From Anaerotignum sp. (lineage in GTDB: Bacteria; Bacillota; Clostridia; Lachnospirales; Anaerotignaceae), in NCBI GenBank assembly GCA_020024455.1, contig JAHHTU010000029.1, forward strand, positions 1-34,212: a DNA stretch of 34,212 bases. Reading direction: 5' to 3'. Positions 15,024-24,466 of this stretch are shown one piece after another. Every line of letters begins with the position of its first letter. Position 1 is the stretch's first letter. Both the position numbers and the translations under genes were made by a program. The notes below the pieces were generated by a model. It searched no databases. It was not told the DNA's origin and saw only the letters and a list, made by a program, of their open reading frames with translations.

Positions 15024-16904
15024 TCACATTTGACGTTTTTGTTGTTCCATATAAATCAACAATACAGAAATATCGGCAGGGGAAACCCCTGTGATACGAG
15101 ATGCTTGCCCAATGGAACGGGGACGAATGGCATTCAATTTTTGTCTGGCTTCCAAACGCAAGCCTTGTATGGTTTCATAGTCGATATCCGCAGGCAACAT
15201 ACGATTTTCTAATTTTTGGAACTGTTCCACCTGTTTCATCTGTTGCCCGATATATCCTTCATATTTGATTTGTATATTGACCTGTTCTTTCACATCGTCT
15301 GGTAATTGGGGGCGTTCTTCGTCCAAAGGAGATAATTTTTCATAATCCAATTCCGGACGTTTCATCAAATCCGATAATTTGACACCGCTTTGAATGGGTG
15401 TACTTTGATATGTTGCCAAAACTTCCAAAGTTTTTGGATTGGGTGCAATGGAGCGTTTTTTGACTCTTTGGATTTCCTGTTCTATCAAACGCTGTTTTTC
15501 CAACAATGCTTGGTATCTGTCCTCATCAATCAAACCAATTTCATGCCCGATGGGTGTCAAACGTTGGTCGGCATTATCCTGTCTTAACAGCAAACGAAAT
15601 TCTGCTCTGCTTGTCATCATACGGTAAGGTTCTTTCGAGCCTTTGCTAATCAAATCATCAATCAGAACACCGATATAGCCGTCAGAACGCTGTAATATAA
15701 TCGGCTCTTTTTTATCCAAATACCGTACCGCATTGATACCGCCAATCAAGCCCTGTGCCGCCGCTTCTTCATATCCGGAAGAACCATTGAACTGTCCCGC
15801 TGAGAACAAGCCCGCAATATCCTTAAATTCCAATGATAATTTCAACTGTGTTGCATCAATGCAATCATATTCTATGGCATATGCAAATCTTGTAATTTCA
15901 CAATGTTCCAAACCGGGGATTGTGCGATACATGGCAATTTGCACATCTTCCGGCAATGAGGAGGACATACCCTGTATATACATTTCCTCTGTGTTTTCGC
16001 CTTCGGGTTCTACAAACAGTTGATGCCGTTCTTTATCTGCAAAACGCACCACTTTATCTTCAATAGAAGGGCAGTATCTGGGGCCTGTCCCTTCAATCAA
16101 ACCACTAAACAATGGGGAACGGTGCAAATTATCCTGAATGACTTGATGTGTGTTTTCATTTGTGTATGTGAGCCAACACAACACCTGTTCTCTTGCAATA
16201 TCCGCAGATTGATTGGTAAATGAAAACGGTACAATATTTTCATCACCATATTGCGGTTCCATTTTGCTAAAATCCAAAGAACGTTTATTCATACGGGCAG
16301 GCGTACCTGTTTTGAAACGGAACAATGTAATGCCCATATCTTTTAAGCATTGGCTTAATTTTGTGGCAGGCATTAAGTTATTCGGCCCACTTTCCACTAC
16401 ATTATTTCCATTCAAACAACGGCTTTTCATGTAAGTTCCCATACACAATACCACTGCCTGACAACGATATAATGCACCGCCTGCTGTCACAACACCTGTG
16501 ACGGTATTGTTTTCTGTCAGAATCTCCACAATTTCCGCCTGCACAATTTGCAAATTTTCTGTTTGTTCCAATGTGTGTTTCATTTCTTGATGGTACTTGT
16601 TTTTGTCTGCCTGTGCACGCAAAGAATATACCGCAGGGCCTTTGCCAGTGTTTAACATTTTTGTTTGTATATATGTTTTATCAATATTTTTGCCCATCTG
16701 TCCGCCCAGTGCGTCAATTTCACGCACCAAATGCCCTTTTGAGCTACCCCCGATGGACGGATTACAGGGCATCATTGCAATACTATCTAATGTAATGGCA
16801 AACATTACTGTTTTTTTGCCCATACGAGCTGCCGCCAATGCTGCTTCACAGCCTGCATGGCCACCACCAATGACAGCGATGTCTATGGTCTGTGCTTCAT
16901 ACAT
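15024..16904 (-). CDS. mnmG: tRNA uridine-5-carboxymethylaminomethyl modification enzyme MnmG (GidA)
   Basis: A 626-aa FAD-binding protein that with MnmE installs cmnm5 at the wobble uridine of certain tRNAs. The FAD-binding dinucleotide motif is AVIGGGHAGCEAA at the N-terminus. It is followed by CNPSIGGSSKGHLVREIDALGG, the family signature, and by the characteristic GTYMKSRCLNG and TGPRYCPSIEDKVVRF. The start at 16904 has AGGAGGT seven bases upstream; the frame continues to 16931. A MATE transporter gene separates it from mnmE. The downstream small gene is translationally coupled. Confidence 0.97.
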   Translation of the reverse strand: MYEAQTIDIAVIGGGHAGCEAALAAARMGKKTVMFAITLDSIAMMPCNPSIGGSSKGHLVREIDALGGQMGKNIDKTYIQTKMLNTGKGPAVYSLRAQADKNKYHQEMKHTLEQTENLQIVQAEIVEILTENNTVTGVVTAGGALYRCQAVVLCMGTYMKSRCLNGNNVVESGPNNLMPATKLSQCLKDMGITLFRFKTGTPARMNKRSLDFSKMEPQYGDENIVPFSFTNQSADIAREQVLCWLTYTNENTHQVIQDNLHRSPLFSGLIEGTGPRYCPSIEDKVVRFADKERHQLFVEPEGENTEEMYIQGMSSSLPEDVQIAMYRTIPGLEHCEITRFAYAIEYDCIDATQLKLSLEFKDIAGLFSAGQFNGSSGYEEAAAQGLIGGINAVRYLDKKEPIILQRSDGYIGVLIDDLISKGSKEPYRMMTSRAEFRLLLRQDNADQRLTPIGHEIGLIDEDRYQALLEKQRLIEQEIQRVKKRSIAPNPKTLEVLATYQSTPIQSGVKLSDLMKRPELDYEKLSPLDEERPQLPDDVKEQVNIQIKYEGYIGQQMKQVEQFQKLENRMLPADIDYETIQGLRLEARQKLNAIRPRSIGQASRITGVSPADISVLLIYMEQQKRQM

Positions 16905-16969
16905 ATTGTATACCTCCTGTTTTTTACGCATAATGATTATTGGTTATTTGCTATTTATTTTTTGGTTGC

Positions 16970-18364
16970 TTACAACAGTAGCTGTTTTTGTGCTTCTAAA
17001 TTTTGCATTGCTTTTCTAAACTGATATGCAAACATCGTTGCCGTTGTCACCACGGCAATCAGGTCTGCCACTGGTTCTGCCAAAAATACAGCTCTGTCTT
17101 TTTGCTCCATCAGTATCGGCAACACATAAATCAAAGGCAACAACAACAATATTTTTCGGTAAATTGCCAAAAACAAAGATGTTTTCGCATTTCCAATGGC
17201 AATAAATGTTTGCTGACAGGCAATTTGTATGCCGAAAATACCTGCCATCGGCATATAATACCGCATTGCCCATGCGGTATATTCCAACAATGTTTCATTT
17301 TCCTGATTGAATATCATTGCAACCGCTTTGGGAAACAACATACAAACTACCCATAACACCAAAGAGTAACATAAACTGCTTTTCAAAAGCAAACGAAATG
17401 TTTGTCTGACACGTTCTGCATTGCCTGCACCGAAATTATATCCAGTAATCGGTTGTGCCCCTTGGGAAAGCCCCAACAACGGCAACATGGAAAATTGCAT
17501 AATACTGGTCAATATGGTCATTGCACCCACTGCAATATCGCCACCATACCGATACAAAGATGCATTGAAACAAACACTAATCACACTTTCTGTTGCCTGC
17601 ATGATAAAAGGGGACATACCCAAAAGTAAACAGGGAAATACAACGCTTTTTTGCAATACAAAATATTTTTTCTGCAATTTCAGCTTTGTCTGACTGCCTC
17701 TTAAAAAATATAACACCCATACCGCAGATATCGCCTGTGATATCACCGTTGCCAAAGCCGCACCTTTCACGCCCATATTGCATACAATGATAAACACAAA
17801 ATCCAGTATGATGTTGCAGATTGCACCAATCATCACCGTTGCCATACTGATTTTGGCAAACCCCTGTGCCGTAATAAATGCATTCATACCCAACGCCAAC
17901 TGTACAAAAATTGTACCCAATGCATAAATGTGCATATACTGTACGGCATAGTCAATGGTATTTTCACTTGCACCGAATGCCAACAATAACGGCTCTGAAA
18001 ATGCATAGAAAAATGCAGTCAATACCACTGCCAATACCAATAACATGGTAAAACAATTTCCCATAATGCGTTGTGCACCGTCCATATCACCTTTGCCCAT
18101 ATACACAGATGCTCTGGGAGCACCACCCATGCTGACCAAGCCCGCAAAAGCCGAAATCAGCATAATCAAGGGCATACAAACACCAACCCCCGTCAATGCC
18201 AATGCCCCTATTTTCGGAATATGTCCAATATACATACGGTCTACCACATTATACAGCACATTGACCACTTGTGCCGTAATGGCAGGAATGGCAAGTTGTT
18301 TCAATAATGTTTTGACATCTGCTGTTCCCAACATATTTTCTTTTGTTGTGGGGTTTTGTTGCAT
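16970..18364 (-). CDS. MATE family efflux transporter
   Basis: A 464-aa polytopic membrane protein with about 12 transmembrane helices, as expected for MATE (multidrug and toxic compound extrusion) antiporters, probably of the DinF/NorM-like bacterial branch. The N-terminal segment LLKQLAIPAITAQVVNVLYNVVDRMYIG is the typical first helix. The repeat in the second half starts near PLLGLSQGAQPITGYNFGAG. GAAGGTG lies before the ATG at 18364. The gene sits between mnmE and mnmG on the same strand with gaps of 29 and 65 bases, so it probably belongs to their transcript. The substrate is unknown. Confidence 0.92.
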   Translation of the reverse strand: MQQNPTTKENMLGTADVKTLLKQLAIPAITAQVVNVLYNVVDRMYIGHIPKIGALALTGVGVCMPLIMLISAFAGLVSMGGAPRASVYMGKGDMDGAQRIMGNCFTMLLVLAVVLTAFFYAFSEPLLLAFGASENTIDYAVQYMHIYALGTIFVQLALGMNAFITAQGFAKISMATVMIGAICNIILDFVFIIVCNMGVKGAALATVISQAISAVWVLYFLRGSQTKLKLQKKYFVLQKSVVFPCLLLGMSPFIMQATESVISVCFNASLYRYGGDIAVGAMTILTSIMQFSMLPLLGLSQGAQPITGYNFGAGNAERVRQTFRLLLKSSLCYSLVLWVVCMLFPKAVAMIFNQENETLLEYTAWAMRYYMPMAGIFGIQIACQQTFIAIGNAKTSLFLAIYRKILLLLPLIYVLPILMEQKDRAVFLAEPVADLIAVVTTATMFAYQFRKAMQNLEAQKQLLL

Positions 18365-18393
18365 ACTTACACCTTCTTTTGTTCATGCTCTGT

Positions 18394-19788
18394 TTATTTT
18401 CCCAAACAGAATTTTGTAAAAATACGGTCTATGATTTCTTCATCTGTGACATCACCTGTGATTTCTCCCAAGGCATAACTTGCCTCTTGCAAATCCATGG
18501 AAATAAAATCTTCCGGCATATGGGTTTGAATGGTAACCAAACAACGCTCCATTGCCTCTTTTGCACGGAATAATGCAGTTTTGTGTCTGGTGTTACCCAA
18601 AAGAGCATCTTCTGCGGTTGCCGTCTGTCCGCTGAAAAACATCGTTTTGATGGCATCAATCAGGGCGTCAAATCCTGTATTGTGTTTTACGGATACAGAC
18701 AATATCCGTTCTTTGGATACATATTGTTCCAATTCGGAAAGATTTAATTTTTGCTCCAAATCTGCTTTATTCAGCAATACAATGGTGTGTTTTCCTTGTA
18801 TAAACGACAAAATTTCTTTGTCCTCCTGTTCCAATGGACGGGAAGCGTCCAACATCATCAAAATCAAATCTGCCTGTTCTGCATATGTCTTTGATTTTTC
18901 CACACCCATTTTTTCCACAACGTCCCCTGTTTCTCTGATACCCGCAGTATCCACAATTTTGATGGGAATACCGTCTATATTGATATATTCTTCCACGGTG
19001 TCACGGGTTGTCCCCGGAATATCGGTTACAATCGCACGTTCTTCTTCCAAAAACCAATTCAGCAACGAAGATTTACCGACATTTGGTTTCCCTACAATGA
19101 CCGTTTGCAGACCTTCTCGCAATATTTTCCCTCTGTCTGCACCAGCCAACAATGTTTCCATACGTTGCAATAATTGTTTTGCCCCTGTTTCCATGGTTGC
19201 ATATGTTTCTTCTTCCACATCATGCTCCGGATAGTCAATGACAGCCTCAATAGATGCAATCATATCAATGACATCATTTCGCATCACACGCACTTCTGTT
19301 TTCAATCTGCCTTCCAACTGATTGACTGCCGCCTGTCTGGAAAGCTCTGTTTTGGACTCTATCAAATCAATAATGGCCTCTGCCTGCGTCAAGTCAATTC
19401 TGCCATTCAAAAATCCCCGTTTTGTAAATTCGCCGGGTTCTGCCAATCTTGCACCTGCCATCAATACCGCTTGCAAAACACGCTGTGTCACAAAAAAACC
19501 GCCATGGCAGTTGATTTCCACAATATCTTCTTTTGTATAGGTGTTAGGAGCTTTCATCACAGACACCAGCACTTCGTCAATGACTTCCTCGTTTGTTTTA
19601 TCTATGATTTTGCCATAAGAAAGGGTATGGGTTGCTTTTTCCGTCAGTTTCTTTTTTCCTTGAAATAAAGTATCCGCCAAAGCAATGCAACCTGCACCGC
19701 TCATACGCACAATACCAATCCCACCACTGCCCAAAGGTGTGGATATGGCAGCAATGATGTCATCTAAACTGTTTGCCTGTATTGCCAT
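18394..19788 (-). CDS. mnmE: tRNA modification GTPase MnmE (TrmE)
   Basis: A 464-aa GTPase partner of MnmG. The N-terminal formyl-THF-binding domain begins DDIIAAISTPLGSGGIGIVRMSG. The G domain contains GKPNVGKSSLLNW (G1), DIPGTTRDTVEE (G2), DTAGIRET (G3) and NKADL (G4), inserted in the helical domain. The protein ends FTKFCLGK, the conserved C-terminal CxGK motif whose Cys is needed for modification. The start at 19788 has AAAGGAAGC upstream; the frame extends to 19839. A terminator-like hairpin separates it from jag upstream. Confidence 0.97.
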   Translation of the reverse strand: MAIQANSLDDIIAAISTPLGSGGIGIVRMSGAGCIALADTLFQGKKKLTEKATHTLSYGKIIDKTNEEVIDEVLVSVMKAPNTYTKEDIVEINCHGGFFVTQRVLQAVLMAGARLAEPGEFTKRGFLNGRIDLTQAEAIIDLIESKTELSRQAAVNQLEGRLKTEVRVMRNDVIDMIASIEAVIDYPEHDVEEETYATMETGAKQLLQRMETLLAGADRGKILREGLQTVIVGKPNVGKSSLLNWFLEEERAIVTDIPGTTRDTVEEYINIDGIPIKIVDTAGIRETGDVVEKMGVEKSKTYAEQADLILMMLDASRPLEQEDKEILSFIQGKHTIVLLNKADLEQKLNLSELEQYVSKERILSVSVKHNTGFDALIDAIKTMFFSGQTATAEDALLGNTRHKTALFRAKEAMERCLVTIQTHMPEDFISMDLQEASYALGEITGDVTDEEIIDRIFTKFCLGK

Positions 19789-19821
19789 GTCATCGCTTCC
19801 TTTCCGTTTTCTGATTTTGTA

Positions 19822-19854
19822 AAAAGGCGTCCGTAACAATCACAGACGCCTTTT
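19822..19854 (-). terminator. Terminator after jag
   Basis: AAAAGGCGTC (19822-19831) and GACGCCTTTT (19845-19854) form a 10-bp stem. On the minus strand it is followed by TTTTTAC. It lies between jag and mnmE and may split the origin-proximal cluster into two transcripts. Confidence 0.75.
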
Positions 19855-19862
19855 GGATATCA

Positions 19863-20552
19863 TTATTCTGCTTTTTCTGTTTCTTCCGGACGTTCCATTT
19901 TTTTATACTCTTTATATTCTTTATTGTTGTTTTTGCCTTTTAATGCAATGACAACATTGCGGAACGGTTCTTCGCCTTCGCTAAATGTGGTTACATAACG
20001 GTCATTTTGCAATGCGGAATGTATAATTCTTCTTTCATAAGGATTCATGGGTTCCAAAACCACATTTTTCTTTGTATGTTTTGCTTTTTTTGCCAAATTC
20101 AAAGCCAATGTTTCCAATGTTTCTTTTCTTCTTTGGCGATAATTTTCTGTATCCAGCATCACGCTGATGTAAGAAGGACTTGTTTTGTTGACAACCAAAT
20201 TCACCAAATACTGCAACGCATCTAATGTCTGTCCTCTTTTGCCAATCAAAATCCCCATATCTTCCCCGCTCAAATCAATGAGCAGTTGTTTTTCTTGCAA
20301 TTTTGTATCAATTTTGATAATCAAACCCATAGACAGGAAAATTTCTCTCAAAAAGTTTTCTGCAATTTTTTCTGCATTGAAATTCTTTTTGACCAATACC
20401 ACAGCATCTTTTGCCCCAAACATACCCAAAAATCCTTTAGAACCTTCGTCCAAAACGGTAATGGTTACATCTTCTTTTTTTGCTTGCATCTCTGCCAGTG
20501 CAGCAGATACCGCTTCGTCTACGGTCTTACCGCTTTTTTTGATTTCTTCCAT
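19863..20552 (-). CDS. jag: RNA-binding protein Jag/KhpB
   Basis: A 229-aa protein next to yidC as in most Firmicutes. In order it has the Jag_N domain (about residues 1-52, with GSKGFLGMFGAKDA), a KH domain with GILIGKRGQTLDALQYLVN and an R3H domain with NPYERRIIHSALQ near the C-terminus. The tail is charged and low in complexity. In streptococci KhpB (EloR/Jag) pairs with KhpA, binds RNA and affects cell elongation. It follows yidC after three bases, so the two are translationally linked. Confidence 0.94.
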   Translation of the reverse strand: MEEIKKSGKTVDEAVSAALAEMQAKKEDVTITVLDEGSKGFLGMFGAKDAVVLVKKNFNAEKIAENFLREIFLSMGLIIKIDTKLQEKQLLIDLSGEDMGILIGKRGQTLDALQYLVNLVVNKTSPSYISVMLDTENYRQRRKETLETLALNLAKKAKHTKKNVVLEPMNPYERRIIHSALQNDRYVTTFSEGEEPFRNVVIALKGKNNNKEYKEYKKMERPEETEKAE

Positions 20553-20555
20553 AGA

Positions 20556-21587
20556 TTATAACGCCCCCTCAGCCAATTTCTTGCTGTAAACTTTACGCAG
20601 GAACACCTGTTGCAAAATACCGAATATGTTGCTGATTGTCCAATATACCCCCAAACCTGCGGGAACATTGATACAGAAGAATGCCATCATAATAGGCATA
20701 AAGTACATCATTGTTTTATTCATACTGTTTGTCATTGCTGCTGCTTGGTCATTGACAGCACTTGCAGCGGGATTGGTCATTGCCATCATAATTTTAGACT
20801 GCAAGTATGTTGTCAAACCTGCGGCAATGGGTACCAATACACTTGGGAATGTCAAACCACTGCGGCTAACCAAAGGAATGGTCAAAAATGTTTCAATATT
20901 GTTTTTGGTATCCAACAAAGGCAACAATGCGTTTGCACTATCGCCCAATGCCTGTGTAATGTTTTGCCAAGCATCTGCTTTGATATTGGCAACCAACATC
21001 ACCACATCATTGACATTGCTGATATCTATTGTGCCAAGGTTTTTATAAGTGTTTACCAAATCCTGTGCATAAGGTGCAAATACGTCCATACGCAACTGTG
21101 CAGGTACATCAATAATCACGTTTGCAATATCGGTGTAGTTTTGCCCAATGACATCAACGTAGGCATATGCATTTTGGAAAATATAATACAATGCATACAA
21201 AATTGGCAACTGTATCAACAAAGGCAGACAGCCACCCATCAAATGCACGCCGTTTTTTTTCTGGAAATCCTGTAATTCCAACGCCATTTTTTGTTGAGAA
21301 AGGGTATCTGTTTTTCCTTTGTATTTATCTCTGATTTTGTTCATTTCCGGTTGCAGCTGTTGCATCTTAAAAGAAGATTTTTGCTGCTTCATCATCAATG
21401 GGAACAAGATTAGTTTCACAATCAACGTAAATACGATAATGGCAATCCCCAATGCACCCGCACTGACTGTGCCATAAATGCCATTGAAGAGCATATCATA
21501 AAATTTACCCAAAAATACAGCGATTGGCTCAAAAATCCCCGGTTCTCTTGCCATACGCATGGTAGACAATAACATCAATTCATTCAC
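20556..21587 (-). CDS. yidC: Membrane protein insertase YidC/OxaA (SpoIIIJ-type)
   Basis: A 343-aa polytopic insertase for Sec-dependent and independent membrane proteins. The conserved core begins at GALGIAIIVFTLIVKLILFPLMM. In place of the hydrophilic-groove Arg of B. subtilis SpoIIIJ (IVR) a Lys is seen (IVK). The cytoplasmic hairpin KMQQLQPEMNKIRDKYKG and GGCLPLLIQLPILYALY are typical. No N-terminal lipobox cysteine is seen, unlike SpoIIIJ. The periplasmic-side region (about residues 140-230) is longer than usual in Bacillus. AAGGAGG precedes the start. The upstream gene is yidD. Confidence 0.95.
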   Translation of the reverse strand: MNELMLLSTMRMAREPGIFEPIAVFLGKFYDMLFNGIYGTVSAGALGIAIIVFTLIVKLILFPLMMKQQKSSFKMQQLQPEMNKIRDKYKGKTDTLSQQKMALELQDFQKKNGVHLMGGCLPLLIQLPILYALYYIFQNAYAYVDVIGQNYTDIANVIIDVPAQLRMDVFAPYAQDLVNTYKNLGTIDISNVNDVVMLVANIKADAWQNITQALGDSANALLPLLDTKNNIETFLTIPLVSRSGLTFPSVLVPIAAGLTTYLQSKIMMAMTNPAASAVNDQAAAMTNSMNKTMMYFMPIMMAFFCINVPAGLGVYWTISNIFGILQQVFLRKVYSKKLAEGAL

Positions 21588-21641
21588 TTTTTTGCCTCCT
21601 TAAAAAATCCATCAGATATGAGAATTTTTTTCAAAAAAATA

Positions 21642-21854
21642 TTATGGTACTGGGTCATAGCCACCTTTATGAAAAGGGTGACATTTTAACAATCGCCGTA
21701 CAGCCAAATAACCGCCCTTGACTACACCATATTTCACAATCGCTTCATAAGCATAACGGGAACAGGTAGGCGTAAAACGACAATGTGGCCCAATATAGGG
21801 AGAAATCCCTAACTGATACAAACGAATAAGAAATAAAAAAACTTTTTTCATCAT
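21642..21854 (-). CDS. yidD: Membrane protein insertion efficiency factor YidD
   Basis: A 70-aa protein with the family motif YQLGISPYIGPHCRFTPTCSRYA and the conserved GGYLAVRRLLKCHPFHKGGYDPVP end. It is thought to assist YidC. The N-terminal amphipathic helix is FLFLIRLYQ. The start is either 21854 or 21851 (two Met in a row). The ribosome binding site is weak and distant, so translation probably depends on rnpA, which ends 12 bases upstream. Confidence 0.94.
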   Translation of the reverse strand: MMKKVFLFLIRLYQLGISPYIGPHCRFTPTCSRYAYEAIVKYGVVKGGYLAVRRLLKCHPFHKGGYDPVP

Positions 21855-21866
21855 CGAAAAATCATC

Positions 21867-22223
21867 TCAATCCTTTTTGGTTGCATCTAAACGCAAGAAA
21901 TTCTGTTTTTTCATCAAATGCCGTAAAGCATCTCGCACTTCCCAATAAGAGGCGTTGTTGCAAGACACACGTGCAATCACCACAATATCAAAACCTTGTT
22001 TGCATTGTGGTTCCAAACTACGGTAGCTTTCCCGAATCAGTCGAGTCACATGAGAGCGAACAACACTCTTTCCCACTTTTTTGCTCACCGATATGCCCAA
22101 ACGGTTTTGTTGTGTACCATTTTTAATCATATAAAACACCAAATAGCGGTTGGCAAAAGATTTACCTTTTTGATATACATACCGAAACTGAAAATTTTTT
22201 TTCAGGGATTGTGTAAAGAGCAT
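21867..22223 (-). CDS. rnpA: Ribonuclease P protein component
   Basis: A 118-aa basic protein subunit of RNase P, needed for maturation of tRNA 5' ends. The RNR-type motif reads GISVSKKVGKSVVRSHVTRLIRESYR, and DIVVIAR follows, all typical. The frame extends to 22277, but the start at 22223 has AAAAGGAGAG at good distance and the usual N-terminus (LFTQSLKKNFQFRYVY). It is in the canonical rpmH-rnpA-yidD-yidC order. A small hairpin precedes it. Confidence 0.96.
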   Translation of the reverse strand: MLFTQSLKKNFQFRYVYQKGKSFANRYLVFYMIKNGTQQNRLGISVSKKVGKSVVRSHVTRLIRESYRSLEPQCKQGFDIVVIARVSCNNASYWEVRDALRHLMKKQNFLRLDATKKD

Positions 22224-22269
22224 GGTTCTCTCTCCTTTTCTTTGTCCGAAATATGCCAATGACGAACAA

Positions 22270-22290
22270 AAGGCCACATTCTGCGGCCTT
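22270..22290 (-). terminator. Attenuator-like hairpin between rpmH and rnpA
   Basis: AAGGCC (22270-22275) and GGCCTT (22285-22290) enclose a nine-base loop; on the minus strand TTGTT follows. It is a weak hairpin that may lower read-through from rpmH into rnpA. Confidence 0.45.
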
Positions 22291-22315
22291 AATTTACTCT
22301 GGTATAAATCGAAAA

Positions 22316-22450
22316 TTATGCGGACAATACTTTTCTGCCTTTTCTTCTTCTTGCAGCCAGCACTTTTCTGCCGTTTGCGGTTCTCATTCTTTTTCTGAAG
22401 CCATGTTCTCTGCTTCTTTGTCTTTTTTTAGGTTGGAATGTCATTTTCAT
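22316..22450 (-). CDS. rpmH: 50S ribosomal protein L34
   Basis: A 44-aa highly basic protein beginning MKMTFQPKKRQRSREHGF and ending with the L34 signature GRKVLAARRRKGRKVLSA. AAAGGAGGTG lies upstream. It is the first leftward gene from oriC, as in most bacteria, with a strong promoter at 22508-22536. Confidence 0.98.
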   Translation of the reverse strand: MKMTFQPKKRQRSREHGFRKRMRTANGRKVLAARRRKGRKVLSA

Positions 22451-22507
22451 TGTCGATGCACCTCCTTTACACGATATCATGACTGCCCATTGATGAGCAC
22501 TGCTACT

Positions 22508-22536
22508 ATTATAGTAAAAAAGCCTGTACTCGTCAA
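22508..22536 (-). promoter_or_regulatory. Promoter of rpmH
   Basis: On the minus strand TTGACG (22536-22531) and TATAAT (22513-22508) are separated by exactly 17 bp. The start codon follows after about 58 bases. Confidence 0.9.
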
Positions 22537-22643
22537 GAAAAAAATTCAGCATAAACAGTGGAAATAATGGGTTTTTCAGAAAAGCGGTTGTTTCATAGCA
22601 AAACAAAATCCGATTTTTTGCTTTAATCTATCCATTTTTTATC

Positions 22644-23023
22644 TGTGGATAATTCTATTTTTATTTTTATTGTATGTTTTCCACAGTATTTTACAAGAAG
22701 CATTGTCTTTTTTATTTTTTCCACAACAAAAATCATTTGTTTTGATATTTTTGATTGCAGTTGTGGATAACTTTTGTTATACTTATGACAAAGATTGTAT
22801 TTCGGACAAATTCCACACAATTCACACTTGTATATTTCATGTTATCCACAAACTGTTGATAACTCTGTGTATAACTTTTATATTCTCGTGGAAATGTAAC
22901 ACCTTTGTATCTGTTTCCACAATTTTGATTGTATACAACTTTGCTTATTTTTTCCACAGGCTTGTGTATACTCTATTTTTTATTACAATGCTATACATGA
23001 CTTTTTACAGGTTTTGTGGATAA
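22644..23023. other. oriC, upstream DnaA-box region
   Basis: Boxes fitting TTWTNCACA or its complement are seen at 22644, 22677, 22717, 22762, 22842, 22866, 22950 and 23015 (nine bases each). TTATCCACA or its complement TGTGGATAA occurs at 22644, 22762, 22842 and 23015. One-mismatch boxes lie at 22854, 22913 and 22963. The 555-base stretch between the rpmH promoter and dnaA holds no gene. Together with the boxes between dnaA and dnaN this gives a bipartite origin as in Bacillus. Confidence 0.93.
22856..22884 (+). promoter_or_regulatory. Candidate dnaA promoter with DnaA box in the spacer
   Basis: TTGATA (22856-22861) and TATATT (22879-22884) with 17-bp spacing; the DnaA box TGTGTATAA (22866-22874) lies in the spacer, as expected for autorepression. 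A second candidate, TTGTGT (22962-22967) and TACAAT (22984-22989), lies nearer the gene. Confidence 0.55.
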
Positions 23024-23091
23024 CTTTTTGATTTGCACACAGGCTGCAAATCTTATAAATTGGTCGAATTTTTTATTTTGGGAGGATTTAT

Positions 23092-24417
23092 ATGGATATC
23101 AACCACTGTTGGAACCAAGCATTACAAATTATAGAAAAAGAAATCTCGTCGCCTGTCAGCTATGAAACATGGATATTGCCAATCGTTCCTGTGGGAATTG
23201 ATGGCAATCGTTTTTTGTTGCGTGTCAGCGAACCATTTTATAAAGAAATGTTGGAAAAACGGCATTTACCTTTGATTCGTACTGCCATCAAATCCGTTAC
23301 AAAAACAAATTATGATATTGTGATTTTAACGGAAGAGGAGGAAGCAACAAAAACTGTTACACCAAAAAAAGAGGAAGAAAACAATGATTTGGCAAAAAAT
23401 CTAAACCCAAAATATGTTTTCAGCTCTTTTGTTGTCGGAAACAGCAACCGTATGGCACACGCAGCTTCTTTGGCTGTTGCGGAATCTCCTGCAAAGGCGT
23501 ACAACCCTTTATTTTTGTACGGCAATTCCGGACTGGGCAAAACCCATTTGATGCATTCCATTGCTCATTTTATATTGGATAAAAAACCTTCTACAAAAGT
23601 GTTGTATGTTACAAGCGAAACATTTACAAATGAATTGATTTTATCCATTCAAAATAACAAAAATGAAGATTTCAGAAATAAATACCGCAATATTGATGTA
23701 CTTTTGATTGACGACATTCAATTTATATCCAAAAAAGAAGGAACACAGGAAGAATTTTTCCATACATTCAATGCATTGTATGAATCCAACAAACAAATCA
23801 TCATTTCTTCTGACCGTCCGCCAAAAGAAATCAAAACATTGGAAGACCGTTTGAGAAGCCGTTTCGAATGGGGTTTGATTGCAGATATACAACCGCCTGA
23901 TTATGAAACACGTATTGCCATATTACGAAAAAAAGCAGACCGTGATAATTTGGTCATTCCGGACGATGTCATTTCATATATCGCCAAAAATATTGTTTCC
24001 AATATTCGTGAATTAGAGGGAGCTTTGACACGTATTGTGGCTTATGCGACACTGACCAATCAGCAAATTTCATTGGAATTAACAGAAAAATCCATGAAAG
24101 ATGTATATAGTGAAAATACGCAGCTACCATTGACCTCTGACCTCATTCAGGAAATTGTGGCACGCCATTATAACATTCAGGTGGAAGATATCCAAGGCAA
24201 TAAAAAAACCAAAAATATCGCATTCCCTCGTCAAATTTCTATGTATCTTTGTCGAAAATTATTGGATATTTCTTTGCCCAAAATCGGAGAAAGTTTTGGC
24301 GGGCGTGACCATACCACCATTATATATGGTATTTCCAAAATCGAAAAACAAATGGAACAAGATGAGGATTTGAAAAAAACAATCATGCAATTAGAAAAAG
24401 AAATCAAAGAACGTTAA
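23092..24417 (+). CDS. dnaA: Chromosomal replication initiator DnaA
   Basis: A 441-aa AAA+ initiator that binds DnaA boxes and melts oriC. Domain I occupies about residues 1-85, and a short, charged domain II linker (EEEEATKTVTPKKEEEN) follows. The AAA+ domain begins at NPKYVFSSFVVG, with Walker A GNSGLGKTH (residues 144-152) and Walker B LLIDDIQF. Domain IV ends with the DnaA-box recognition signature FGGRDHTTIIYGI. GGGAGG lies upstream of the ATG. The flanking DnaA boxes and the box within a candidate promoter indicate autoregulation. Confidence 0.98.
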   Translation: MDINHCWNQALQIIEKEISSPVSYETWILPIVPVGIDGNRFLLRVSEPFYKEMLEKRHLPLIRTAIKSVTKTNYDIVILTEEEEATKTVTPKKEEENNDLAKNLNPKYVFSSFVVGNSNRMAHAASLAVAESPAKAYNPLFLYGNSGLGKTHLMHSIAHFILDKKPSTKVLYVTSETFTNELILSIQNNKNEDFRNKYRNIDVLLIDDIQFISKKEGTQEEFFHTFNALYESNKQIIISSDRPPKEIKTLEDRLRSRFEWGLIADIQPPDYETRIAILRKKADRDNLVIPDDVISYIAKNIVSNIRELEGALTRIVAYATLTNQQISLELTEKSMKDVYSENTQLPLTSDLIQEIVARHYNIQVEDIQGNKKTKNIAFPRQISMYLCRKLLDISLPKIGESFGGRDHTTIIYGISKIEKQMEQDEDLKKTIMQLEKEIKER

Positions 24418-24466
24418 TTTTTTAACATTTTCTTTCTTTTTATATTTTTTATTTTTTGGGTAATTT

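Noticed and set aside
20610..21275. 221-codon plus-strand frame opposite yidC
   Set aside because: Antisense of a conserved insertase gene; Cys/His-rich composition arises from the complementary strand of membrane codons.
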